From Archangium sp. (GTDB lineage: Bacteria; Myxococcota; Myxococcia; Myxococcales; Myxococcaceae): a stretch of DNA of 56,721 nucleotides. The stretch lies in NCBI GenBank assembly GCA_030695565.1, contig JAUYRZ010000026.1:1-56721 (forward strand), in the 5' to 3' direction. The first letter of the stretch is position 1; each line of letters begins with the position of its first letter. Under the pieces are notes generated by a model. That model had not been told where the DNA came from and made no database searches. It saw only the letters and a program-made list of their open reading frames with translations. Positions 1 to 7,100 of the stretch are shown in pieces. The translations under genes and the position numbers were made by a program.

Positions 1-272
1 AGTCGTTTGTCGAGGAACCGCAGCCGGCGGTCGATCTCGCGCAGGCGCTTCTTGCCGTAGATGTACTCGGCGTTCTCCGACCTATCTCCCAGGGAGGCAG
101 CGAAGGACACCTCGGCGGTCACCTTGGGCCGCTCGACCGTGAGCAGAAATTTCAACTCGGCGCGCAGCTTCTCGGCCCCCGCGCGGGTGATGTAGAGCGT
201 GCCCCGCTCCCGCGGCTCGTCGTCCTCGGCGAGATCCTCGGGGTCTTCGATTTCTTCTTCGGGGTCGGCCAT
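1..272 (-). CDS. greB: Transcription elongation factor GreB/GreA family, N-terminal part (cut by window edge)
   Basis: The frame opens at an ATG (complement of 270-272) and runs off the left edge, giving about 90 residues. After an acidic lead (MADPEEEIEDPEDLAED) comes the Gre N-terminal coiled-coil domain: LYITRAGAEKLRAEL, then ERPKVTAEVSFAASLGDRSE and NAEYIYGKKRLREIDRRL. The AASLGDRSENAEY block carries the acidic tip residues that Gre factors insert into the RNA polymerase secondary channel to stimulate cleavage of backtracked RNA. The YIYGKKRLREIDRR pattern is closer to GreB than GreA. The FKBP-like C-terminal domain lies outside the window. It is divergent from the lipoprotein gene at 324, with about 50 bases between. 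Confidence 0.9.
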   Translation of the reverse strand, partial: MADPEEEIEDPEDLAEDDEPRERGTLYITRAGAEKLRAELKFLLTVERPKVTAEVSFAASLGDRSENAEYIYGKKRLREIDRRLRFLDKR

Positions 273-323
273 GACGCGCGGGCGTCTAGCACACGCCCCA
301 AGTCGTGCTATGCGCCCTTGCCC

Positions 324-896
324 ATGCGAACCCTCGCCTTCATGAGCGTCCTGCTGCTCTCGGCCTGCGAGCGAATCGATTACATCGAGCTCGTTCCGAC
401 CGAGGTCGTGTTCAAGGCGCCCACGGCCCAGTCGTGGCTTGAAGCGAAGTGCATGGCGCGCAACGGCGCCCGCGCGGTCAAGGCGAAGGTCGGCTGGTCG
501 GTGGTGGACCCCACAGTGGCCGCGGTGACCAGCAAGGGCCTGGTGACCCCGGTCGGCGATGGTGAGACCGAGGTGATCGCCAGGGTCGGTGACGTCGAGG
601 CCCGCGCGGTGGTGCAGGTCATCTACGTCGACCGCATCGAGATCGAGCCCAGGGTGCTCACCATCAAAGAAGGTGCCGAGTCGGCGCACGTTCAGGTGAA
701 GGTTTTCCGCAAAAACGGCAAGGTGCTGACTGACCGCAAGGCCCTGTTTTCGTCGGCAGACCGAAAAATCGCCCAGATCGTGGGCGACAACGCGATTTTG
801 CCGCTCGATCCCGGCACCACGACGGTGAAAGTTCAGGTAGAGGGCGCCACCGCGTCTTTCGATGTGGTCGTTGAGTCAGACAAGCAGAAGAAGTGA
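324..896 (+). CDS. Secreted lipoprotein with bacterial Ig-like (BIG2-type) repeats
   Basis: Starts at ATG 324; an in-frame TTG six bases upstream is less likely. The first 15 residues (MRTLAFMSVLLLSAC) form a lipoprotein signal with the lipobox Cys at residue 15, so the mature protein should be membrane-anchored. The rest is beta-rich with two Ig-like blocks. The first contains VDPTVAAVTSKGLVTPVGDG, the usual 'value-vs-context, then constant' signature of BIG2 domains; the second covers IEIEPRVLTIKEG to the end. Such domains commonly mediate surface adhesion or act as stalks. No enzymatic motif is present. The gene lies alone between greB and two tRNA genes. Confidence 0.75.
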   Translation: MRTLAFMSVLLLSACERIDYIELVPTEVVFKAPTAQSWLEAKCMARNGARAVKAKVGWSVVDPTVAAVTSKGLVTPVGDGETEVIARVGDVEARAVVQVIYVDRIEIEPRVLTIKEGAESAHVQVKVFRKNGKVLTDRKALFSSADRKIAQIVGDNAILPLDPGTTTVKVQVEGATASFDVVVESDKQKK

Positions 897-919
897 GTCG
901 TACCGCAGCAAGTTGTTGA

Positions 920-992
<73 letters not shown>

Positions 993-1009
993 CTGCAGGA
1001 CACATAGCC

Positions 1010-1082
1010 GGCCCCGTCATCTAGTGGCCCAGGATACGGCCCTTTCAAGGCTGTTACACGGGTTCGAATCCCGTCGGGGTCA
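1010..1082 (+). tRNA. tRNA-Glu (anticodon TTC)
   Basis: The acceptor GGCCCCG pairs with CGGGGTC with one G-T pair. The D-stem ATCT/GGAT, the anticodon loop CTTTCAA and the T-arm ACGGG-TTCGAAT-CCCGT all fold. CCA is not encoded. It is probably co-transcribed with tRNA-Lys, as both precede one strong terminator. Confidence 0.95.
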
Positions 1083-1084
1083 AT

Positions 1085-1127
1085 CCCCGGAGCTCCAGCG
1101 CAACGGGGCTCCGGGGTTTTGATTTTT
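1085..1127 (+). terminator. Rho-independent terminator of the tRNA-Lys/tRNA-Glu unit
   Basis: A perfect 9-bp stem, CCCCGGAGC (1085-1093) with GCTCCGGGG (1108-1116), is followed directly by TTTTGATTTTT. It begins three bases after tRNA-Glu. Confidence 0.85.
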
Positions 1128-1225
1128 AACGGCCTGTTATCGATCTCGTGCCGGCTAGTTACGCCACCGAATCGATGCGCCGTGGTTCTGTTCTTCCTCA
1201 GCAGCCAACCAAGAGGGAGCACACC

Positions 1226-1516
1226 ATGTCGAAAATCGAAGCGTCACAAACCCACTCGTCAGCCTGGATCGCCCAGGTCTGGATCTCGTTCGCCGCCGCG
1301 GTGGGCGTCACCTCGATGGGCATCTGGTTCTTGCCCGTCGACCCCTGGGTAAAGGCGTTCATGGGCATGGGGCTGCTCTTCTCGGTGGGCAGCACCTTCA
1401 GCCTCGCCAAGACCGTGCGCGATCAGCACGAGTCGGACTCACTTCGTAAACGCATCGACGAAGCGCGGGTCAACCGCATCATCGCCGAGCACGACCCGCT
1501 CAAGCCTGCGCTGTGA
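1226..1516 (+). CDS. YiaA/YiaB-family two-helix inner-membrane protein
   Basis: ATG 1226 was chosen because a GAGGGAG ribosome-binding site sits just upstream; the frame extends further 5' but that part looks non-coding. The product is 96 residues. Two transmembrane helices fit the YiaAB pattern: AWIAQVWISFAAAVGVTSMG followed by a short VDPWVKAF turn and a second helix MGMGLLFSVGSTFSLAKTV. The C-terminal third is charged and cytoplasmic. Function of the family is unknown. Its last 17 bases overlap the convergent gene at 1500. Confidence 0.8.
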   Translation: MSKIEASQTHSSAWIAQVWISFAAAVGVTSMGIWFLPVDPWVKAFMGMGLLFSVGSTFSLAKTVRDQHESDSLRKRIDEARVNRIIAEHDPLKPAL

Positions 1517-2342
1517 GCTCCGGCAGCTCGAGCAAGGCAAAGAAGAGCGCGCCTTCTGCTTCCGGCGGCTGGGCCCGGAAGAGCCCCCGGGCTCCGATGC
1601 TCACGGCGATGTGACCGCCGAGCGCCCAGGCGAACCCTTCGTCGCAGTGGAAGTGGGGTCGCCAGAACGCCGCGAGCCCATCGGGCTTCAAGTCGGGCTG
1701 GCAGACGCGGCGCACCCGATCGGTCGAGGCGGGCTGGGCTTCTTCATCACTCCAACTCCACATCCAGGTGAAGACGTCGGGCAGGTAGCTGCCCACCAGC
1801 TGGGCGGACAGCTCGAGCGAGCCGGCCGGGCGATCGAGGCGCAGCACGCCCTGGGCGGGGTCGAAGGCAAAACCGGTCACCTTGCCCAGGCGCTGCTGCA
1901 GCTGGCCCTGCAGATCGTGAAAGGCGCGTTCGGTGCCGGTGAGCGCGTCGAAGAGCTCGTCGGTGATCAGCAGTGACTTCAGCTCGCCACGTTCGAGGCG
2001 GTTGAACCAGGCGACCGAGCCGTCATCGCGGAGGAACTTCCAGTCGGCGAAGGCCGGGTTGGGCCGTTCGATCACCACCCTGCCCGGCACCCAACGGCCC
2101 TCCAGCGCGGCGGCCAGCTCAGTGATGGCTTCGCTCAACCGCAGCGCTTCTTCGCGCGGATCGACGTGCAGCTGCGGCTGGGGTTTGGGTTCTTGGCCGC
2201 CTTCGCCTTTGGTCTGCAGCTCGGTGATGCGCAGCCCCTGGGGCGTGCGGGCGATGGAGAGCTCGACCTTCGTCCAACCGGACGGCGCCAGGAGCATCAG
2301 GCTGTCGTGAAGCGCGAAGACGAGCGGTTTCGGATCGGGCAC
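1500..2342 (-). CDS. Conserved hypothetical protein (DUF6882-like region)
   Basis: 280 residues from a GTG start without a clear ribosome-binding site. No signal peptide or membrane segment. The central to C-terminal part has LELSAQLVGSYLPDVFTWMW followed by SWSD and later FHCDEGFAWALGGHIA; the 'aqllGsy...tWmWsW' pattern resembles the DUF6882 group of proteins. That assignment is a memory-based guess. The N-terminal third resembles an immunity/antitoxin-like DUF fold in composition, but nothing proves this. The gene converges with the YiaA-like gene, and the two coding ends overlap by 17 bases. Confidence 0.6.
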   Translation of the reverse strand: MPDPKPLVFALHDSLMLLAPSGWTKVELSIARTPQGLRITELQTKGEGGQEPKPQPQLHVDPREEALRLSEAITELAAALEGRWVPGRVVIERPNPAFADWKFLRDDGSVAWFNRLERGELKSLLITDELFDALTGTERAFHDLQGQLQQRLGKVTGFAFDPAQGVLRLDRPAGSLELSAQLVGSYLPDVFTWMWSWSDEEAQPASTDRVRRVCQPDLKPDGLAAFWRPHFHCDEGFAWALGGHIAVSIGARGLFRAQPPEAEGALFFALLELPELTAQA

Positions 2343-2377
2343 GCGCTGCGCCAGTAGCGCTCCTCCAAAGCGAAGTC

Positions 2378-2418
2378 GACCCTATCTCCCTGTCCCCGCG
2401 GGGGAGAGGGTCGGGAGA
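2378..2418. repeat. Interspersed palindromic element, copy A
   Basis: The left arm CGACCCTATCTCCC and right arm GGGGAGAGGGTCG enclose a GC-rich loop. This is one of eight related elements in the window sharing the core CCCTCTCCC/GGGAGAGGG. It lies between the stop of the CAP lipoprotein gene and the start of the 1500-2342 gene. Confidence 0.75.
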
Positions 2419-2424
2419 GGGCGG

Positions 2425-3660
2425 TCAAGGACACGAGGTCGGCTTCACGTCGTATTCCACGACGCCCAGCCCACCCGTGCCCACCAACCGCACGTGGTAG
2501 GTCTGCCCCGCAACCGGGTTCCACCCATCGCGAAACACCGCGACCGTGGCCTGCCCATACGAGCCATTCAGAATCTCCAGCCGCGTGGGCATCTCCACCC
2601 CGTCGCCCGTGCGCGTGACGCTCACGGTGGTGCCCGACAACGGAATGTTCCCGTGAATGGTCCAGTGCCACTGGGTCAGCTCGAGCGGCGAGAACCCCGG
2701 GGGCGGAAAGGCCACGAACTCAGGGCGCACGCTCGAGCCGCTGCTCCCGAAAACGCTGATGCACGAGGCCGAGCCGTAGTTGTTGCCGCCGCGGTAGTGC
2801 CCGATGCCCACCGGCCCCAACGGAGGATTGAGCAACCACCGCCGGTGACCGAACGTCGTCTCGTTGCCGAAGTCGATCATCCACAGGTCGATCGCGTCGG
2901 TCGCATCACGAGCGCCCCAGGCGATGTTGCTCGAACCCGCGCCGCCAGCGCCCGCCTGCGTGTAACAAGTCGCCGACGACTGGGGAAAATGCGCCGCTGG
3001 GCCCGCCGGGTTCCACGCCGAGACGACCGCGCAGGCCTGACCGGTGCTGTTCGCGCCCGAATCATCTGCCGTGGGCCCCAGCCCCACCAGCCAGCGATAG
3101 AAGTTCAACCGCGCGAGCGCATCGTCGAGGGCGTTGCGCGAGATCGCGCCGGGATCGCAGGTGGTGGTGGTGTTGCTGAACCCATCGCCCGCTTCTTTGC
3201 GCGTCTGCGCCGCACTCCAGGCCGTGCAGACCTGCGCCGACGTGCGCGTCTCCGGGGTCCCCGGCGCCACCGGCGTGCAGCTCGAGCCATCGCCGGTAAA
3301 ACCCGGGCCACACACGCAGCGCGCCAACGTGCGTTCACACCGCGCGCCCGCCGCCATGCAGGTGATGCCCGCGCAGGGATCGACTCCAGCGTCGACGGCG
3401 GGGCTCCCCGCGTCCACCACCGGAGCAGCGCCCGCGTCAGGCACCGAAGCACCCGCATCATTCGTTCCCGCGTCTTCGGCCGGAGTCGCGCCCGAATCGG
3501 CACCACTCGCCGTCTGGAGCGACGCCGTCACCAACGCCGGATCAGCGAGCCCCACGCACCCAGTCGAGAGCAGCAAGCCGGCGAGAACGAAGGAGCGCAC
3601 ACCTTGTTGTCGCTCCCGTCTTCGAACCGGTGCGGCGCTCTCACGCCTTGAGAGGAGCAC
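2425..3660 (-). CDS. Secreted CAP (SCP/PR-1)-domain lipoprotein
   Basis: The start is uncertain: GTG 3660 or GTG 3600. The latter begins VRSFVLAGLLLSTGC, a clean lipoprotein signal with lipobox LSTGC. Next comes an Ala/Asp/Gly linker rich in DAG repeats (typical of myxobacterial surface lipoproteins), then an EGF-like Cys cluster (CAGITCMAAGARC...CVCGPGFTG). The remainder is a CAP domain: ALDDALARLNFYRWLVGLGP near the front and FGHRRWLLNP around residue 272, which is the CAP 'HRR.lL.P' signature. CAP proteins are usually extracellular, with roles in adhesion, lipid binding or proteolysis. Function here is unknown. Confidence 0.75.
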   Translation of the reverse strand: MLLSRRESAAPVRRRERQQGVRSFVLAGLLLSTGCVGLADPALVTASLQTASGADSGATPAEDAGTNDAGASVPDAGAAPVVDAGSPAVDAGVDPCAGITCMAAGARCERTLARCVCGPGFTGDGSSCTPVAPGTPETRTSAQVCTAWSAAQTRKEAGDGFSNTTTTCDPGAISRNALDDALARLNFYRWLVGLGPTADDSGANSTGQACAVVSAWNPAGPAAHFPQSSATCYTQAGAGGAGSSNIAWGARDATDAIDLWMIDFGNETTFGHRRWLLNPPLGPVGIGHYRGGNNYGSASCISVFGSSGSSVRPEFVAFPPPGFSPLELTQWHWTIHGNIPLSGTTVSVTRTGDGVEMPTRLEILNGSYGQATVAVFRDGWNPVAGQTYHVRLVGTGGLGVVEYDVKPTSCP

Positions 3661-3949
3661 TGCCCACCGCAGTGCCGCTCGCCCCCTGCAATTCGAGCAA
3701 TACCGCCCACTTCAGCCCGTGAGCGCTTCGTACAGGCTCACCCACCACGAGAACTGATCCGATCGCGCATCGGCGGGCGCACCTCGAATTGGGCCAGCGC
3801 CATCGCGTTCGAGCCGCGCGCCCACGCGGCGTAGACCGAGCCCATCGCCCCGCCTGCTTCTCCCCGACTCTCAGGGTCGCGTCGAGGGCGCTGGGCTGAA
3901 GGGGCTCAGAAGGGCCAGCGGCGGGGCGAGAGCATGCCACGCATCTCGT
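3661..3949. other. Intergenic stretch without a convincing gene
   Basis: A 99-residue minus-strand frame exists but is Arg/Ala-rich, has no domain and no ribosome-binding site, and looks like a chance frame in high-GC DNA. No repeat or hairpin stands out. Confidence 0.5.
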
Positions 3950-4507
3950 TCAGAACGAGCCGCTGAGTCCCACCGGCGTGACGTTCACCGTGACGCCCTC
4001 GAGCAGCTTGCCGGTGAGGCGCGCGTTGAAGATGCCCATGGAGAGATCGAAGAAGGCCAGGAACCCGCCCTGAATCAGCAACGATTGGCCCAGGCCCACC
4101 ATTCGCGGATCGCCCACGGCTTCACCTCGCTGCCAGAGGAACGCGGCTGTCGCGAGGTAGGCGAGATCGAGCGCGGCGTTGATGAAGAAGATCTTCTCGA
4201 TCTGCTCCGAGGCCTCGAGGCTCTGCTTCGCGTTGAGGGCGGCGGGGTTCGCGTTCCACTCGCGGATGAGCGTGTTCAACGCGAGGCCCAGGTTGACGGC
4301 GTTCCACAGCAGGTTGCCCAGGTGGAGGAACCGCACCCGCTCGTCGCGCTCCAGGCCGAAGCCGATCGCACCGGCCGCCATGTTGCCCACCGCCCAGCCG
4401 CCGAGAACGAACATGCCCACCCGGCTGGTCGTCAGGCGCTCCCGGTTCCAGGCTTCGAGATCGAGCGGTTGGGCGGTGAGGGTCACGGCCGCGATCAAGG
4501 CGAGCAT
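3950..4507 (-). CDS. Small multipass membrane protein (DUF6992-like)
   Basis: ATG 4507 was chosen because it gives a signal-like start (MLALIAAVTLTAQPLDLEAW); the longer frame would run into mutY. The product is 185 residues with about four hydrophobic helices: GMFVLGGWAVGNMAAGAIGF, then FLHLGNLLWNAVNLGLALNT, FFINAALDLAYLATAAFLW and LIQGGFLAFFDLSMGIFN. The 'GmxvLGgWAxGN' start and 'NxxWNxvNlxia' motif recall DUF6992 proteins. That is family resemblance only, and function is unknown. It is divergent from mutY with 34 bases between, so the two share a promoter region. Confidence 0.65.
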   Translation of the reverse strand: MLALIAAVTLTAQPLDLEAWNRERLTTSRVGMFVLGGWAVGNMAAGAIGFGLERDERVRFLHLGNLLWNAVNLGLALNTLIREWNANPAALNAKQSLEASEQIEKIFFINAALDLAYLATAAFLWQRGEAVGDPRMVGLGQSLLIQGGFLAFFDLSMGIFNARLTGKLLEGVTVNVTPVGLSGSF

Positions 4508-4541
4508 GCCGCCGTGAATAACTTGTGATGAGGTCGAACGC

Positions 4542-5621
4542 GTGACGAATTCGGTGGAGCGCGCGACAGAACTCAAGCGGGAGCTGCGCACGCAATTGCT
4601 GCGGTGGTTCGATCGATCGAAACGCGATCTGCCCTGGCGCAAGTCGAGAGAGCCGTACGGCGTCTGGGTCAGCGAGATCATGCTGCAGCAGACGCAGGTC
4701 GAACGCGTGGTGCGGTACTGGACGAAGTTCCTCGCGAAGTTCCCCACGGTGAAGTCGCTCGCGGCCGCGCCGCTGGAAGAGGTGCTCGGGCTGTGGACGG
4801 GCCTCGGCTACTACTCGCGGGCGCGCAACCTGCACGTGGCCGCGCAGGAGATCGTCGCTCGGTTCGAAGGCGAGCTCCCCGATTCGGTCGATGCGCTGCT
4901 CACCCTGCCCGGCTTCGGCCGCTACACCGCGGGGGCCGTCGCTTCGATCGCGTTCGAGCTCGAGGCGCCGCTGGTCGATGGCAACGTGGCGCGGGTGTTC
5001 TCCCGATTGCTCGAGCTGGATGGTGTGCCAGGCGAGAAGGCGCGGGAGGCCGGCTTGTGGGCAGCCGCCGAGGTGCTGGTATCAGGCGCGCGGCCGGGTG
5101 ACTGGAACCAGGCGCTGATGGAGCTCGGCGCGACGGTCTGTCTGCCGCAGAACCCGCTGTGTCTGGTGTGCCCCGTGAGGGCGTCGTGCAAGGCGCTGGC
5201 GAGCGGACGCGTCGATGAGCTGCCCCGGCCCAAGAAGCCGCCGAAACGAAAGCGGCTCGAGCTGGCGGTGGCGGTCGCGCGGCGTGGTGACGAGGTGTTG
5301 CTGGCGAGGCGCGAGGAGAAAGGCCTCTTCGGCGGGCTCTGGGAGCTGCCTGGGATCGAGCTGGTGCTCGGCGCGACGAGCGATCGTGCCCTGCAGAAGC
5401 TGCTCGGGAAGAAGGCGGCGATCGGGCCCGAGTTCAGCGTGGTCGAGCGCACGTTGACGCATCGTGAGCTGGTGATGCGGCTCCATCCGGTGGCGTTGCC
5501 GAAGAAGCTCGCCGCTCCACCGCCCGGCTATCTCGAGTGGCGTTGGGTGCCACGCGCCGAGCTCGCGGCGCTGGGAATGAGCTCGGCGACCCAGGGCGCG
5601 TTGGCCGAGACCACGGACTGA
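4542..5621 (+). CDS. mutY: A/G-specific adenine DNA glycosylase MutY
   Basis: MutY removes adenine mispaired with 8-oxoguanine. Start GTG 4542 is preceded by GATGAGG at good spacing. 359 residues, normal for the family. Visible elements: catalytic Glu45 in SEIMLQQTQV, the helix-hairpin-helix LPGFGRYTAGA (122-132), catalytic Asp146 in VDGNVARV, and a [4Fe-4S] set C200-x6-C207-x2-C210-x5-C216. The C-terminal half from about 235 is the NUDIX-like 8-oxoG recognition domain (LFGGLWELPG; ERTLTHRELVMRLHP). All key residues are present. It is divergent from the small membrane protein at 3950. Confidence 0.97.
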   Translation: MTNSVERATELKRELRTQLLRWFDRSKRDLPWRKSREPYGVWVSEIMLQQTQVERVVRYWTKFLAKFPTVKSLAAAPLEEVLGLWTGLGYYSRARNLHVAAQEIVARFEGELPDSVDALLTLPGFGRYTAGAVASIAFELEAPLVDGNVARVFSRLLELDGVPGEKAREAGLWAAAEVLVSGARPGDWNQALMELGATVCLPQNPLCLVCPVRASCKALASGRVDELPRPKKPPKRKRLELAVAVARRGDEVLLARREEKGLFGGLWELPGIELVLGATSDRALQKLLGKKAAIGPEFSVVERTLTHRELVMRLHPVALPKKLAAPPPGYLEWRWVPRAELAALGMSSATQGALAETTD

Positions 5622-5674
5622 GCTTTCACTCTCCAGGGCGCCCGAGGGGTCGCGCCGGCAGCTGTTCCGTCCAT

Positions 5675-6499
5675 TCAAAGCAGCGCCCGCAGCCGCGCCT
5701 GAGCCGAGAGCAGCTCCGCGCTGATTCGCGCCGCGTCTTCGACGGAGTGCAGGCCCAGCCCACAGGCTGGTGAAAGAAGCAGGCGGGAGAGCACGCGTTG
5801 AAAGTTCGGAGTGCTCGCTCGCAACGACGCCGCCACCGAGTCGCACCGTTCGTTCACGTCGTACTTCGCGCTGGCGTTCGTCGGAATGATCCCCAGGCAC
5901 AAGGTGCCTCCCGCCTCGACGAATCGCAGCCACGCGCGCCGATCCTCGAGGAGCGCATCGAGCGACAACCGCGCGTCGAGGCCGATCAGATCGAAACCAA
6001 GCCCGAGCAACTCACCCCACCGCGTCTGCCCGCAGCAGTGAAGCCCCACGATTGCCCCGGCCTCACTCGCCGCGCGCCGCACCGCCTCGAGCGCGTCGAC
6101 GGGCAAAGGCGCCATGCCCAGCCCTGGCTCATCGAGAAAGATGATCGGAGTCACCTTGGCCGCGAGCAACTCACGCGTCATGGCCACCGCCTTCGCCGCG
6201 AGGTGTTCGACCACGCCTTCACGCCGATCAGAAAACGCCGTCACCGTCGCCGGCCCCGCGAGCTGAGCCTTCGCGAACCGGGCGCCCCGCAGCTGAAGCG
6301 CACCGATGAACGGCTCGAGCGAAGGCGGTAACTCCGAACTCAACGCGAGCGGGAGCATCAACTCGCCGGCCACTTCGGGCAGGTATGGAACATCCTGTTG
6401 CAGTGACACGTGCAGCGCTTCGGCCAGTGAAAGCGGCAGGCTACCGACGCCGGTCATCGCACACGGGGGCAGCAGACTCAGTGCGTCACGACGGCTCAC
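5675..6499 (-). CDS. MetE C-terminal-like (cobalamin-independent methionine synthase/UROD-like) barrel protein
   Basis: About 274 residues from GTG 6499; GTG 6505 or the ATG at MTGVGSLP (6457) are alternatives. The family start GxGSLP is at residues 17-22. Zinc/thiol-site ligands of methionine synthase are visible: the H-x-C motif in GLHCCGQ (H154, C156) and a distal Cys in SPACGLG (C246). The conserved acidic loop LDEPGLG (122-128) is also present. Only one barrel exists, without the MetE N-terminal domain (full MetE is about 750 residues), so this resembles the archaeal-type or stand-alone MetE-like proteins whose methyl donor is not certain. Divergent from the gene at 6546. Confidence 0.75.
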   Translation of the reverse strand: MSRRDALSLLPPCAMTGVGSLPLSLAEALHVSLQQDVPYLPEVAGELMLPLALSSELPPSLEPFIGALQLRGARFAKAQLAGPATVTAFSDRREGVVEHLAAKAVAMTRELLAAKVTPIIFLDEPGLGMAPLPVDALEAVRRAASEAGAIVGLHCCGQTRWGELLGLGFDLIGLDARLSLDALLEDRRAWLRFVEAGGTLCLGIIPTNASAKYDVNERCDSVAASLRASTPNFQRVLSRLLLSPACGLGLHSVEDAARISAELLSAQARLRALL

Positions 6500-6545
6500 G
6501 GGCACAAGTCTAGCCGGGGCGAAGAGTCGCGCTACGCTCGGTCTC

Positions 6546-7100
6546 ATGGCGGTTCGGCGGTTCCTCACTGCGTTGATCGTGCTCATCGCATCAACCACGA
6601 GTGCGCAGGTCGACGTGAAGGCGGCGCTCCCCGTGCTGCTCAAGGTGCTGACCTACGACGTCAACTTCGACGCGCGTGGAGCGGGCCCCTTCGTGCTTCT
6701 CGTCGTCTCAGAACCCTCGCAAGCCGCCGATCGGACAGCGCTCATCGCGAGCTTGAAGGACTCCATCGTCACCGAGATCAAGAAACGCCCGCTCAAGTAC
6801 ATCGCGGTCGACTTCAGCGACGAGAATCAGCTGCAGGCAGAGATCGACAAGCACAAGGCCTCTGCGTTGCTGTTGGTGCCCGGTGCTTCAGCGGCGACCA
6901 TCAAGGCCTTGTGGGAGATCTCGCAAGACAACCAGCTCTACGCGCTCGCGCTCGACGCAGAGACGGTGCAGTCGTCGTTCCCGCTCGGCGTGAGCATGGT
7001 GGGCGACAAGCCGCAGATCATCATCAACGAAAAGTCATCGAAGGCGGTGGGTGCGCGCTTCGAGACCGTGGTGCTGCGCATGGCGAAGGTCATCCAGTGA
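6546..7100 (+). CDS. Secreted YfiR-like (DUF4154-type) protein
   Basis: ATG 6546 gives a good signal peptide (MAVRRFLTALIVLIASTTSA, cut after SA). The mature part (VDVKAALPVLLKVLTYDVNF...) has the alternating sheet-helix layout of YfiR-like periplasmic proteins: FVLLVVSEPSQ early, ALLLVPG in the middle, and SFPLGVSMVGDKPQIIINEK near the end, where YfiR-type proteins have a similar 'G..i.lv.g...i.iN' segment. YfiR proteins bind and repress a partner at the inner membrane, but no partner cyclase is adjacent here. The last 11 bases overlap the convergent retron RT gene. Confidence 0.65.
   Translation: MAVRRFLTALIVLIASTTSAQVDVKAALPVLLKVLTYDVNFDARGAGPFVLLVVSEPSQAADRTALIASLKDSIVTEIKKRPLKYIAVDFSDENQLQAEIDKHKASALLLVPGASAATIKALWEISQDNQLYALALDAETVQSSFPLGVSMVGDKPQIIINEKSSKAVGARFETVVLRMAKVIQ

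Noticed and set aside
3641-3940. 99-residue minus-strand frame between the CAP lipoprotein and the DUF6992-like gene
   Set aside because: Arg/Ala-rich, no ribosome-binding site, no motif; overlaps the 5' end of the lipoprotein frame.
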